Under the pieces are notes generated by a model. It made no database searches. It was not told where the DNA came from and saw only the letters and a program-made list of their open reading frames with translations. A program made the translations under genes and the position numbers. Positions 43,156 through 51,696 of a stretch of 64,000 nt of DNA are shown here, in pieces (position 1 is the first letter of the stretch; every line of letters begins with the position of its first letter). Origin of the DNA: Spirochaetaceae bacterium (lineage in GTDB: Bacteria > Spirochaetota > Spirochaetia > DSM-27196 > PWMO01); assembly GCA_007693945.1 (NCBI GenBank), contig RECP01000045.1, positions 23,538 through 87,537 on the forward strand. Direction: 5' to 3'.

Positions 43156-43911
43156 ATGCCGTTCCTCCCGCCGCCCAAACTGTACACCGATCTCGCTCAC
43201 TGGTGGCCGTTGCTGTCGCCAATCGAGGAATATCGTGGCGAGGCGCAGCGTTACCACGAGCTGTTCAGCCGTCATCCGCGACCGGTTCGTACTGTGCTGG
43301 AGCTCGGATGTGGCGGCGGCAACAATGCGTTCTTCCTCAAGCAGCATTACGACATGACACTGGTCGACATATCGCTGCAGATGCTGGCAGTTTGCGCGGC
43401 TACCAACCCGGAATGCACCCTGGTACACGGAGACATGCGACATGTGCGCGTCGAGCGGCAGTTTGATGCCGTCTTCATGCACGATGCTGTCTGCTATGTG
43501 ACGACCGAAGAGGACCTCAAACTGGTCGCCGAGACAGCCGCCCTTCACTGCAGCGAAGGCGGGCTGGTTTTCATGGCACCGGATTTCCTGGGCGAGAGCT
43601 TCCGGGAGGGGTCGTCGCACGGCGGTAGCGATGACACCGAAGGCCGCGGAATCCGCTACCTGGAGTGGACCTGGGATCCCGATCCTGATGATACGATGTA
43701 TACTGTCGATTTTGCGTATCTGCTCAAAGAGGCCGACGGCACGGTGCACTCGGAACACGATCGTCACGTGCTCGGGGTGTTTCCCGAGCTCACCTGGTGC
43801 ACGGTGCTGCGTGACGCCGGTTTCAGTCCTGCGGTAGTGCGGCTGGAAGCTACCGGCAGCGGCTGCGACGATCGTGAAGCCGTGTATGCCATCACCGGCA
43901 CCAGGACCTGA
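43156..43911 (+). CDS. Class I SAM-dependent methyltransferase (A)
   Basis: About 251 residues. Motif I is VLELGCGGGNNAFFLK, followed by the acidic loop MTLVDIS, motif II-like GDMRHV and FDAVFMHDAVCYVT. The substrate is unknown. ATG 43156 is preferred to ATG 43150 because TATACT ends 6 bases before it and there is no ribosome site for either, so the mRNA is probably leaderless. It is followed 19 bases later by a second methyltransferase gene, suggesting the pair act together. Confidence 0.85.
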   Translation: MPFLPPPKLYTDLAHWWPLLSPIEEYRGEAQRYHELFSRHPRPVRTVLELGCGGGNNAFFLKQHYDMTLVDISLQMLAVCAATNPECTLVHGDMRHVRVERQFDAVFMHDAVCYVTTEEDLKLVAETAALHCSEGGLVFMAPDFLGESFREGSSHGGSDDTEGRGIRYLEWTWDPDPDDTMYTVDFAYLLKEADGTVHSEHDRHVLGVFPELTWCTVLRDAGFSPAVVRLEATGSGCDDREAVYAITGTRT

Positions 43912-43930
43912 CGCCGCAGCGGATTACGGT

Positions 43931-44710
43931 ATGAGTGATCACTCGCGATTCTACGCCGAGTTTGCGCGGCTTTACGGTGATCTGTTCCCCCTCTCCGCGG
44001 CTACCGTTGATATTGTGGATCAGTACCTTCGGCAAGTGTTCGCCCGACGGGTACTGGATGTCGGCTGCGGCACCGGTAGTCTGGCATTGGCGCTGCGCCG
44101 CATCGGGTACGTGGTGCACGCGATAGACTCGAGTCCCGACATGATAGCCGCGGCAACGCGCGCGCAGCGCGAATCGCCGCCCATGGGCGGCGGGGAGTTT
44201 CGTATCGCCTCGATGGAGTCACTCGGGGCTTCGGCAGCGCCCCGGTACGATGCTGTTCTGTGTCTCGGAAACACGTTGGCGCACGCCGCAGGCTACGACT
44301 CCGTGAAGCGCATCATTGACGCCGTGGCGGCTCTACTGCGGCACCCGGGGCTGTTTCTGGTTCAGGCTATCGATTTTGACTTCGTGATGCAGCGCGGTAT
44401 CGACGAGCTGACCCCAATAGAAAGCGGGACTCACGTGTTGCGGCGCCGGTACGGTAAGCGCGATCGGTCGGGGATGGTTCCGTTCCGCGTAACCATCAGC
44501 CCGCGCCGCCCCGGCGCGGCACGTAGTCGGGTTGAAGGCCAGACGGCACTCCTGGCGCTCGGCCGCCGGCGTCTCTGTTCGTATTTGCGCGAGGCGGGCT
44601 TTGTCCGGGTGCGGCGCGGGCCGTCATTGTCGGGTTCGGGCGAGCGGGGCGGTCTGGAGCTGGTAGTGGCGGCGTACCGAGGCAGCGACGAGGACCAGCG
44701 CCGGCTGTAA
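43931..44710 (+). CDS. Class I SAM-dependent methyltransferase (B)
   Basis: About 259 residues from ATG 43931. It has the SAM motif VLDVGCGTGSLALALRRIG, the acidic loop HAIDSSPDM and FDAV-like YDAVLCLGNTLAHA. An earlier in-frame ATG at 43874 would overlap the first methyltransferase gene by 38 bases and adds Pro/Ala-rich residues, so it was not used. The C-terminal part (YLREAGFVRVRRG) is typical of small-molecule methyltransferases. Substrate unknown. Confidence 0.83.
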   Translation: MSDHSRFYAEFARLYGDLFPLSAATVDIVDQYLRQVFARRVLDVGCGTGSLALALRRIGYVVHAIDSSPDMIAAATRAQRESPPMGGGEFRIASMESLGASAAPRYDAVLCLGNTLAHAAGYDSVKRIIDAVAALLRHPGLFLVQAIDFDFVMQRGIDELTPIESGTHVLRRRYGKRDRSGMVPFRVTISPRRPGAARSRVEGQTALLALGRRRLCSYLREAGFVRVRRGPSLSGSGERGGLELVVAAYRGSDEDQRRL

Positions 44711-44750
44711 CGCGCGTACCTTTCACGGCGCATGTGCTACAATACTCACC

Positions 44751-45806
44751 GTGATTGATTCGCATGACAGTGCGGCTGCCTCCGGGCCGGCCGCTCGTCG
44801 CCCGCGCGCGGCTCTGGTGCTTTTGGCCGTGTTGCTGCTGACAGCAATCGGCGTTGCGTGGTTTGTGTACCGCGGGTTATTCTTACCCGTCGATTGCGGC
44901 GGAGACGGGATCGAGTTCTACGTGCGCCCGGGGCAGAGCGTTCGCAGTGTGGCCACCGAGCTGCAACGGCGCGGCGTGATCCGCAGTGCCCGGCTGTTTG
45001 AACTCTATGCACGCCTCACCGGAAACACCGGCCGGGTTCAAAGCGGTCATTACGAGGTTTCAACGGCACAATCGGCTCGCTCGGTTCTGGCGGATTTTGC
45101 GTCGGGAGCGGTTATCGATCGATCGATGGTTGTCACGTTTCCCGAGGGATGGAGACTGGAGCAGTTTGCGGCCAGGCTGTCCGCCCGCGGTGTGGCCGAA
45201 GAACTGGCGTTTCTGCAGGATGCCGTGATGCAACCGGCCTATCAGGATCTGTACGTGCTGTCCGGTCTGGAACAAGGCGCCGACCTGCAGGGCTACCTCT
45301 TCCCCGACACCTATCGCTTCGACCCCGGTAGCGATCCGCGCGCGGTGGTCCGCCGGATGGTCAATCGCCTGGCACAAAATCTGCCTGCGGACTGGGAATC
45401 ACAGCTGAGGCAACAGGGTCGAACGCTGCACGAGGCGCTTACCCTGGCTTCAATTGTCGAGGCCGAGGCGCTGGACGACGATATTGCCGATGTGGCGGGA
45501 GTATTCTGGAACCGTCTGCGCAGTGGCCGTCGGCTGGAGTCTGACGCCACGGTCAACTATGCGCTGGGCACCAGTAAACGTCAGCCGACCTTTGCCGATA
45601 CCTACGTCGAGCACCCCTATAACACCTACCGTTTTGTCGGCTTGCCGCCCGGGCCAATCGGCAGCCCGGGGCGCGAGGCTATAGCAGCCTCGATTGACCC
45701 GCCCGAGATTCCCCACTTCTTCTTCCTGCACAAACGTGACGGCCAGATCGTGCTGTCACGCACGTTCAGCGAGCACCTGGCGGCCAAAGCGCGTTATCTT
45801 GACTGA
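44751..45806 (+). CDS. mltG: Endolytic murein transglycosylase
   Basis: A 351-residue membrane-anchored enzyme of the MltG (YceG-like) family. One N-terminal transmembrane helix (about 20-40), a LysM-like region (FYVRPGQSVRSVATELQRRGVI) and the catalytic domain follow. The catalytic Glu is Glu237 in ASIVEAEA. LQGYLFPDTYRF, LESDATVNYALG and NTYRFVGLPPGPIGSPG are family blocks. It cuts nascent glycan strands in the periplasm and sets their length. The GTG at 44751 has no Shine-Dalgarno, but TACAAT (44738-44743) ends 7 bases before it, consistent with a leaderless mRNA. Confidence 0.92.
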   Translation: MIDSHDSAAASGPAARRPRAALVLLAVLLLTAIGVAWFVYRGLFLPVDCGGDGIEFYVRPGQSVRSVATELQRRGVIRSARLFELYARLTGNTGRVQSGHYEVSTAQSARSVLADFASGAVIDRSMVVTFPEGWRLEQFAARLSARGVAEELAFLQDAVMQPAYQDLYVLSGLEQGADLQGYLFPDTYRFDPGSDPRAVVRRMVNRLAQNLPADWESQLRQQGRTLHEALTLASIVEAEALDDDIADVAGVFWNRLRSGRRLESDATVNYALGTSKRQPTFADTYVEHPYNTYRFVGLPPGPIGSPGREAIAASIDPPEIPHFFFLHKRDGQIVLSRTFSEHLAAKARYLD

Positions 45807-45826
45807 GGTTCGGCTGACAGCAAACC

Positions 45827-45844
45827 GCGGGTCGTCTGACCCGC
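45827..45844. terminator. Hairpin between convergent mltG and cysM
   Basis: GCGGGTC and GACCCGC pair around a 4-base loop between two convergent genes, fitting a short bidirectional terminator. No T run follows. Confidence 0.45.
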
Positions 45845-45888
45845 ATGCGACGCAAGCGCCCGACCGACAGGCGCGCGGCAGGGCAATC

Positions 45889-46791
45889 TTACTCGGGAAA
45901 CACTCCGGTCGACAGATAGCGGTCACCGCGGTCACATATGATCGTAACGATCACCGCGTCATCGCGACCCTGACGATCGAGCTCGTGCGCCAGATCGAGG
46001 GCAACTGCCACGTTTCCGCCTGAAGAGATCCCGCAGAAGATCCCCTCTCGTGCGGCCAGGATACGGGTCATCTCCTCAGCGCGAGCCTTGTCGACCGTAC
46101 GCCGCTCGGTCAGGCGCTCGGGCTCGAATATGCGCGGCTGATACTCAGGCGGCCATGCGCGGATCCCCGGGATACCACCCTCGGCGTCGGGGACCACGCC
46201 GATGATCGAGATCTCAGGATTGCGCTCGCGCAGGAAGCGCGAGGTTCCCATCAGCGTGCCGGTGGTTCCGGTAGACGCCACGAAGTGGCTCACGCTGCCG
46301 CCGGTGTCGCGCCAGATCTCCGGACCGGTGCTTTCGTAGTGTGCCAGTGGATTGTCCGGGTTGGAGAACTGGTCGAGGATCACGCCCTGACCTTCGGCTT
46401 CCATGCGTCGGGCGGTATCGATGGCCTCCTCCATGCTGCCGGCCCTCGAAGTGAGAACCAGCCGGGCGCCGAAGGCTCTCATGGTGGCGCGCCGTTCAGC
46501 GCTCATGTGTTCCGGCATTACGAGGGTCATCTGGTAGCCCATTACGGAGGCGGCCATTGCCAGCGCGATACCGGTGTTGCCGCTGGTAGCCTCGATCAGC
46601 GTATCCCCGGGACTGATACGCCCGCTTTCCTGCGCACGGCGAATCATCCAGTAAGCCGGGCGATCCTTCACCGAACCGGCGGGATTGTTGCCTTCCAGCT
46701 TACACAGGACCGTATTGCGGCCGGTGTAGAGGGACTTCAAGCGCACCAGCGGGGTATTCCCGATGCACTCTTCGATTGTTCTGATGTTCAT
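45889..46791 (-). CDS. cysM: Cysteine synthase B (O-acetylserine sulfhydrylase)
   Basis: A 300-residue PLP enzyme that aligns over its length with E. coli CysM. It has IGNTPLVRL, the PLP lysine in GNNPAGSVKDRPAYWMI, the phosphate loop EATSGNTGIALAMAAS, GTTGTLMGTSRFLRE, and the CysM-type ending IICDRGDRYLSTGVF. It makes cysteine from O-acetylserine and sulfide (or S-sulfocysteine from thiosulfate). It is transcribed alone. The ATG follows the -10 box by 6 bases without a ribosome site. A methionine-pathway sulfhydrylase (metZ) lies 2 kb away. Confidence 0.93.
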   Translation of the reverse strand: MNIRTIEECIGNTPLVRLKSLYTGRNTVLCKLEGNNPAGSVKDRPAYWMIRRAQESGRISPGDTLIEATSGNTGIALAMAASVMGYQMTLVMPEHMSAERRATMRAFGARLVLTSRAGSMEEAIDTARRMEAEGQGVILDQFSNPDNPLAHYESTGPEIWRDTGGSVSHFVASTGTTGTLMGTSRFLRERNPEISIIGVVPDAEGGIPGIRAWPPEYQPRIFEPERLTERRTVDKARAEEMTRILAAREGIFCGISSGGNVAVALDLAHELDRQGRDDAVIVTIICDRGDRYLSTGVFPE

Positions 46792-46797
46792 AAGACG

Positions 46798-46826
46798 AGC
46801 CTATTCGGTTCAACCCGATTGATCAA
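46798..46826 (-). promoter_or_regulatory. cysM promoter, apparently leaderless
   Basis: TTGATC (46826-46821), a 17-base spacer, TAGGCT (46803-46798), then 6 bases and ATG. No Shine-Dalgarno sequence. Confidence 0.65.
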
Positions 46827-46862
46827 TCGATCGATCGCTGTCCGCCGCTAAACGGGCGCGGT

Positions 46863-47855
46863 TCAGCGTTCGCGACGGGCGAGCAGCAGGCGGACGGTGG
46901 TTCCGCTCGACCCGTCAACCTCGATGCGCCCGTGGACTCGCATAGCCAGCGACCGCATCAGCGAGAACCCGAGGGTACCGCAGTTATCGATGCTGAATCC
47001 ATCCGGCAACCCGCAACCGTTGTCGCTGAGTTCGAGTACCGTGGACGTCCCGGTCTGCTGCAGTGAGAGCCGAATCTCGCCGGCACCTTCCGGGAAAGCA
47101 TGCTCGAGGGAGTTGGTAACGAATTCATTGGTAATCAGTCCCATCGACATCAGCTCGTCCGGCCCGAAGTGCAGCGGGCCGAGATCAAACCGAAACGTTA
47201 CCGACTGGTAGTCGCCGGCCAGCGAATCCTGAATATCGTGTACCAGATCGCGCAGATAGGTATCGGCCGACACGTTGCGCGTGTCGCTGCGGTAGAGCTT
47301 GTCGTGCACGGCGGCTATTGAGTGTACCCGCCGTTTGAGCTGCTGCAGGTTGCGTCGGGCCGCTGCGTCGGTGACCGCCAGCGAATGGTACTGAATGAGC
47401 CCCGAGATGATACCGAGATTGTTCTTCACGCGGTGATGCAGTTCCTGAACCAGGAAGCAGTTTTCCTTGGTTGCCAGCTGCAGACGGCGGAAATAGTCGC
47501 TGAAGTATCCCAGCGCGATACCGGTCACAATGCCGGAGATCCACGCTGCCAGCGGGTGTGCCGGAGCGACGTGCAGCGTGCCGAGCAGGTGGTAGACCAG
47601 CAGGTTGGAGGGAAGCGCAAGCAGGCCGGCGATAATCCCGCCGCACCAGCCGAACAGCGCCGCGGACACAAACAACGGCACCAGCACAAAGTAATTGGTT
47701 GATACGGCGACCGCGTCGACCGTCAGCATGATCACGACCACATACACGGCGTATACCGCAGCCATGACAGCCGCGCGCTGCCCGGTTGACAATTCGAGAC
47801 GAACAGTAGAGTTCAGCCTATCGAGCGCCTGTATCAACGAGTTGGGTTTCCGCAT
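46863..47855 (-). CDS. Membrane sensor histidine kinase (HisKA_2 type)
   Basis: The 330-residue kinase has four hydrophobic helices in residues 25-115, then the dimerisation/phosphoacceptor box QELHHRVKNNLGIISGLI (about residue 138), and an ATPase domain with NEFVTNSLEHAFP (N box) and LSDNGCGLPDG (G1). The HRxKNNL form belongs to the HisKA_2/PdtaS-like group, whose partners often act on RNA antitermination or sigma-factor control. There is no separate sensor loop, so signal sensing may lie in the membrane part. No response-regulator gene is in the window. A TACAAT overlaps the start codon, so the true start could lie further downstream. Confidence 0.87.
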   Translation of the reverse strand: MRKPNSLIQALDRLNSTVRLELSTGQRAAVMAAVYAVYVVVIMLTVDAVAVSTNYFVLVPLFVSAALFGWCGGIIAGLLALPSNLLVYHLLGTLHVAPAHPLAAWISGIVTGIALGYFSDYFRRLQLATKENCFLVQELHHRVKNNLGIISGLIQYHSLAVTDAAARRNLQQLKRRVHSIAAVHDKLYRSDTRNVSADTYLRDLVHDIQDSLAGDYQSVTFRFDLGPLHFGPDELMSMGLITNEFVTNSLEHAFPEGAGEIRLSLQQTGTSTVLELSDNGCGLPDGFSIDNCGTLGFSLMRSLAMRVHGRIEVDGSSGTTVRLLLARRER

Positions 47856-48018
47856 TGTACGGTCCGTCTGAAAGCAAACCGCATAACAATGACTTTGTCC
47901 ATAGCTACCCGGCGACCGCTGTTCGCGGCAATCGCGCGGCCGCCGTACAGCCAGCGCTACTGCTTGACATTCAGCGGCGATGGGTTCTTAGATGCTTGGC
48001 AAGAGGCTACACAGAAGC

Positions 48019-48480
48019 ATGGATATCACTTTGCAGCGAGCGAACAATCAGGTGCATTTTATGGCGCGCAACAGCGAGGGTAACACCGTTGACATAGACG
48101 GCAGCCCGGCCATCGGCGGCCAGGGCAAAGGATTTCGTCCGATGGAGTTGCTGCTGGCGGCGACTGCCGGGTGCGCGAGCATGGATCTGATTCCCATTCT
48201 GCGCAAACAGCGGCAGTCCGTCGACGACGTGGCTGTCTGCGTGCGCGGTCGGCGTGTCGAAGGCCGGACACCGGCACCGTTTGAGAGGATCGAGATTGCG
48301 TTCCTGCTTTCCGGAGACGTGGATCGAGCTTCCGCAGAGCGAGCCGCGGCGCTGGCCGTCGAGAAGTATTGCTCCGTGGCGCAGAGTCTGTCCCCGAGCA
48401 TCAAGGTCAGCTGGAGTGTCGATATCGTTCCGCAGGGACAACACACGACCCACGCGGAAGCGCCACCGTGCGAGACGTAG
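48019..48480 (+). CDS. OsmC-family protein
   Basis: About 153 residues of the OsmC/Ohr fold: IDGSPAIGGQGKGFRPMELLLAATAGCASMD, where the conserved Cys lies, and a C-terminal AVEKYCSVAQSLSPS with the second Cys. Both Cys of the peroxidase-type active site are therefore present. Members reduce organic hydroperoxides or act in sulfur-compound handling. It lies 19 bases upstream of metZ, so a role linked to sulfur metabolism is possible. ATG 48019 was chosen; ATG 47992 is an alternative. AGAGG lies rather far upstream (about 13 bases). Confidence 0.85.
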   Translation: MDITLQRANNQVHFMARNSEGNTVDIDGSPAIGGQGKGFRPMELLLAATAGCASMDLIPILRKQRQSVDDVAVCVRGRRVEGRTPAPFERIEIAFLLSGDVDRASAERAAALAVEKYCSVAQSLSPSIKVSWSVDIVPQGQHTTHAEAPPCET

Positions 48481-48499
48481 AGGGCAAGGAGTGACGTCT

Positions 48500-49687
48500 A
48501 TGGCAGCGAGACCTGCGCCGGTACCCAATTTTGAGACGGTTTCCATTCGAACCCAGACCGAGCGGTCACAGCACCGTGAACACAGCGTGCCGATGTTTCT
48601 GACGTCCAGCTTTGTGTTTGACAGCGCCGAGCACGCGCGCGCGTTGTTTGCCGAAGAGCAAACGGGCCTGGTCTATTCGCGTTACGGGAATCCGAGCGTT
48701 GACGAGTTCATCGAGAAACTGTGCGCACTCGAAGGGTGCGAGGACGGTATCGCGACGGCGTCGGGTATGGCGGCGATGTTCGGCAGCATGGCAGCACTAC
48801 TGTCCAGCGGCGACCACATAGTGGCCTCGCGCGCGGTATTTGGCTCCACTCACTCGGTACTCACCAGGATTCTGCCGCGCTGGGGAATCGGACACACCTT
48901 CGTGGACCCGGCTGACATTGAAGGCTGGCGACGCGCGATAACGCCTGCCACGCGGATGCTGTTTGTGGAGACCCCTTCCAATCCCGGACTGGCGCTGGTG
49001 GATCTGGAGTCTCTGGCGCAGCTCGCGGACCAGCACGGGTTGATCCTCAACGTCGATAACTGCTTTGCCACCCCGTATCTGCAGACCCCGGCGCGCTGGG
49101 GTGCGCACATGGTTACGCACTCCGCAACCAAGTTCATCGACGGACAGGGGCGCGTGCTCGGCGGAGCCATCCTGGGGCCGCGCCATCTGATCGACGACGT
49201 ACGCTCGTTCGCGCGGGCTACCGGTCCGGCGCTCTCGCCGTTCAACGCCTGGTTGCTGTCCAAGAGCCTGGAGACTCTGGCGGTACGCATGGAGCGCCAC
49301 TGTCAAAATGCGTTGACGCTGGCACGCCACCTGGAACAGCACCGCGGGGTAAGCGAGGTACGCTACCCGTTCCTCGAGTCTCACCCGCAGCGCGAACTGG
49401 CCGCCAGACAGATGCGCCACGGCGGTGGGGTGGTGACGTTTGAAGTTGTCGGCGGACTCGAGGCTGGAAAGCGCTTTCTCGACGGACTGCAGATGATCAC
49501 GCGCAGCTCCAACCTCGGTGACGCACGCAGTATCGCCACGCATCCGACCACAACCACGCACTGCAAGCTGACCGAACAGGAACGGCAAGCGGTCGGGATT
49601 ACGCCCGGTCTGGTACGGCTCTCGGTGGGGCTGGAGACAATCACGGATATCATTGCAGACGTTGAAAGTGCGCTGCAGAACACGTAA
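48500..49687 (+). CDS. metZ: O-succinyl/O-acetylhomoserine sulfhydrylase (MetZ-like, Cys/Met metabolism PLP enzyme)
   Basis: A 395-residue fold-type I PLP enzyme. The N-terminus (TVSIRTQTERSQHREHSVP then FLTSSFVFDSAEHARALFA) is characteristic of MetZ. PLP-binding blocks are SGMAAMFGSMAALL, VDNCFATPYLQTP and HSATKFIDGQGRVLGG with the Schiff-base Lys. The end has SNLGDARSIATHPTTTTH. It makes homocysteine directly from an acylated homoserine and sulfide. AAGGAGTGA precedes the ATG at 48500. Upstream in-frame codons overlap the OsmC gene and are not used. Confidence 0.92.
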   Translation: MAARPAPVPNFETVSIRTQTERSQHREHSVPMFLTSSFVFDSAEHARALFAEEQTGLVYSRYGNPSVDEFIEKLCALEGCEDGIATASGMAAMFGSMAALLSSGDHIVASRAVFGSTHSVLTRILPRWGIGHTFVDPADIEGWRRAITPATRMLFVETPSNPGLALVDLESLAQLADQHGLILNVDNCFATPYLQTPARWGAHMVTHSATKFIDGQGRVLGGAILGPRHLIDDVRSFARATGPALSPFNAWLLSKSLETLAVRMERHCQNALTLARHLEQHRGVSEVRYPFLESHPQRELAARQMRHGGGVVTFEVVGGLEAGKRFLDGLQMITRSSNLGDARSIATHPTTTTHCKLTEQERQAVGITPGLVRLSVGLETITDIIADVESALQNT

Positions 49688-49699
49688 GGCAGGTTCCGG

Positions 49700-50728
49700 A
49701 TGAGCGAAGCGATGCAGGCTTTCCAGCTGGTTGAGGCGCGCAGGATCAAAGCGCAGCGGACCGCGCGACCTGTGGCGGGGCGCGACGAGGTGTTGATTGC
49801 GGTAAAGCGGGTCGGAATCTGCGGCTCGGATATCGAATACTATCGTCACTTCAAGTGCGGGGCCTTCGTTGCCAGGCGGCCTTTCGTGCTGGGACACGAG
49901 GTGTGCGGAACGGTCGCCGCGTGCGGTGCGGACGTCATCGGGCTGAGCGTCGGTGACCGCGTTACCGTCGATCCCTCAATGCCGTGCCGCCAGTGCGACT
50001 ACTGCAGCAGTGGACGCTACAACCTGTGCCGAAACATGCGGTTCCTGGGTTCCGCCAGCGTTGATCCTCACATCGACGGCGGGATGCGCGAGTACCTCAC
50101 CGTACCGGCGCGCAATTGCCATAGACTGCCGGATTCGCTCGAGTGGTCGGAAGCGGCGGCGCTGGAACCGTTGTCAATAGCGCTGCACGCGTGCAGCCGC
50201 GCCGGAGCGGTTTGTGGTAAGCGCGCCTTGATCAGTGGGGGAGGAACCATCGGGTTGCTGGTGCTGCTCACGCTGCGTTCACTCGGTGCCGCCGAAGTGG
50301 TGGTATCCGACCCTGTTGCCGGCCGGCGTGAGATGGCGGTCAAGCTTGGTGCTTCCGCGGCTCTTGATCCGGCCGGCGGTGGCGCGGCGCAGCAGGGCGA
50401 GTTTCAGCTGTTCTTCGAAGCGTCGGGCGCGGCGCAGGCCGTGGAGACCGCTGTCTACGCTACCGCCAGGGGCGGCACGGTTGTCTACATCGGGACGGTT
50501 CTACAGGACGTTCCATTGCCGGTCAACCTGATCATGGTCAAGGAACTGAGCGTGCTCGGTTCATTTCGCACGGTGCACCAGTTTGGCCCCGGACTCCAGC
50601 TGCTTGCTGACCGGCGCATCGACGTGCGGCCTCTGATTACGCACACGTTCCCGATCACGGCGGTCAACGAAGCGTTCGCCGCCACCGAGTCACCGCAGGC
50701 GGTCAAAGTACAGCTCGATTTCGTCTGA
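49700..50728 (+). CDS. Zinc-dependent medium-chain dehydrogenase (L-idonate 5-dehydrogenase-like)
   Basis: The 342-residue enzyme has the catalytic-zinc Cys in VGICGSDIEYYRH, GHEVCGTV, and the structural-zinc cluster PCRQCDYCSSGRYNLCRNM. The nucleotide-binding block is ISGGGTIGLLVLLTLRSLGA. Length (343 in E. coli IdnD) and the run CRNMRFLGSA followed by DGGMREYL match IdnD-like polyol dehydrogenases best; L-threonine or sorbitol dehydrogenases are alternatives. It lies 12 bases after metZ and seems co-transcribed, though no functional link to methionine synthesis is evident. Confidence 0.85.
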   Translation: MSEAMQAFQLVEARRIKAQRTARPVAGRDEVLIAVKRVGICGSDIEYYRHFKCGAFVARRPFVLGHEVCGTVAACGADVIGLSVGDRVTVDPSMPCRQCDYCSSGRYNLCRNMRFLGSASVDPHIDGGMREYLTVPARNCHRLPDSLEWSEAAALEPLSIALHACSRAGAVCGKRALISGGGTIGLLVLLTLRSLGAAEVVVSDPVAGRREMAVKLGASAALDPAGGGAAQQGEFQLFFEASGAAQAVETAVYATARGGTVVYIGTVLQDVPLPVNLIMVKELSVLGSFRTVHQFGPGLQLLADRRIDVRPLITHTFPITAVNEAFAATESPQAVKVQLDFV

Positions 50729-50750
50729 TACCGGGGTCCGTTGCCGCGCG

Positions 50751-51437
50751 TCAGTCGTAGTCCTGATCGAGCAGATCGGAGTAGGCGGCGTCAAGGTCGG
50801 TTTCGTCGAAGAGAGCTCCTTCGGCCGGGTCCATATTCCAATTGAGCCGTTCAGTCCAGCGGTAGCGGCGCGCATCGGTAAGGCGGGTTCCGGCCAGGAT
50901 ATTGACGCCCTCGCCCTCACGTACCACCATGCTGGCGCCGGTGCGCAGTACGCTGACCTCGACTTCTCCACTGTTGACGCACAACCAGACATCCGGGAGG
51001 TCTTCTATGGTACGTCCGTACGCAACGAAGAATTCGGTCCCGCGCACTCCGCCGACAACGGTGTCCGCACGTACATCAAAGCCTCCCAACAGCCGCGCGA
51101 AGACGCGCGCGAAGAGTCCTCCCTGATTGAGTCCGACCTCAACCCGGTCTCCGATCTCGCTGAGATCGACACTGCTGTTCTCGCGCAGCTTAATGTCGGC
51201 CGCGTTGGCCAGCCGGATGACCGCCGTGGAGCGCGCACCGGTTGCCACGACATCCCCCTGCCGAACCTCGGTTCCGATGCCGGCAGTCATGGCGTTTTCG
51301 CCGCGCCGCACGGTAACCGATCCTTCCAGGTACGAGATTACTCCGTCGGCCGCCGCCGGAGCGAGTGCCATCAGGAACAGAGCCACGAGCAGTACACAAC
51401 GACGGGACTGCTGATACTTCGAAATGGCGTCGGTCAT
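50751..51437 (-). CDS. FecR-domain protein with signal peptide
   Basis: About 228 residues from ATG 51437, with GGGAGG upstream. A signal peptide (to about residue 32, ALAPAAADG) is followed by a FecR domain: ISYLEGSVTVRRGENAMTAG, VRQGDVVATGARSTAVIRLA and ADTVVGGVRGTEFFVAYG. It should be secreted or periplasmic. Classical FecR proteins pass signals to sigma factors, but none is encoded here and there is no transmembrane helix apart from the signal. This stand-alone form is common in spirochaetes and its role is unknown. The acidic tail ends in DQDYD. A -35/-10 pair TTGACA/GACAAT (51560-51532) gives an 88-base leader. Confidence 0.85.
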   Translation of the reverse strand: MTDAISKYQQSRRCVLLVALFLMALAPAAADGVISYLEGSVTVRRGENAMTAGIGTEVRQGDVVATGARSTAVIRLANAADIKLRENSSVDLSEIGDRVEVGLNQGGLFARVFARLLGGFDVRADTVVGGVRGTEFFVAYGRTIEDLPDVWLCVNSGEVEVSVLRTGASMVVREGEGVNILAGTRLTDARRYRWTERLNWNMDPAEGALFDETDLDAAYSDLLDQDYD

Positions 51438-51531
51438 CGCTTCCTCCCTGTGAAACGGGTGCGAAGCCGGAGAGCAGCGCAACAAACCGACGGCGTGCTG
51501 CGACGCGAACCCGACTAACCGTGTCAGGTTT

Positions 51532-51560
51532 ATTGTCGCCCCGAACGGGCACCCTGTCAA
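51532..51560 (-). promoter_or_regulatory. Promoter of the FecR-domain gene
   Basis: TTGACA (51560-51555), 17 bases and GACAAT (51537-51532), leaving a leader of about 90 bases before the ATG at 51437. Confidence 0.55.
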
Positions 51561-51580
51561 GGCGCCGCGCACCGTATTTG

Positions 51581-51611
51581 GTCTGCCAACCGACTCCGTG
51601 CAGGCAAACGC
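51581..51611. repeat. Fragment related to the interspersed repeat (copy C)
   Basis: GTCTGCCAACCG followed a few bases later by CGTGCAGGCAAACGC closely resembles 55222-55256 (GTCTGCCAACCG ... CGTGCGGACAAACGC), with 2 differences in the second block and a 4-base length difference between the blocks. Confidence 0.5.
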
Positions 51612-51696
51612 GACGCCTGACTTCGCTGCTGCAGACAGACAGGCACGGGGATGCGTGGGTGCAACCGGAACCGCATCAAGCGCTGACCGCCGGAGC

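Noticed and set aside
51438..51531. Possible riboswitch in the leader of the FecR-domain gene
   Set aside because: I compared it by eye with the c-di-GMP, cobalamin, SAM and preQ1 consensus blocks and found no matching set of conserved motifs.
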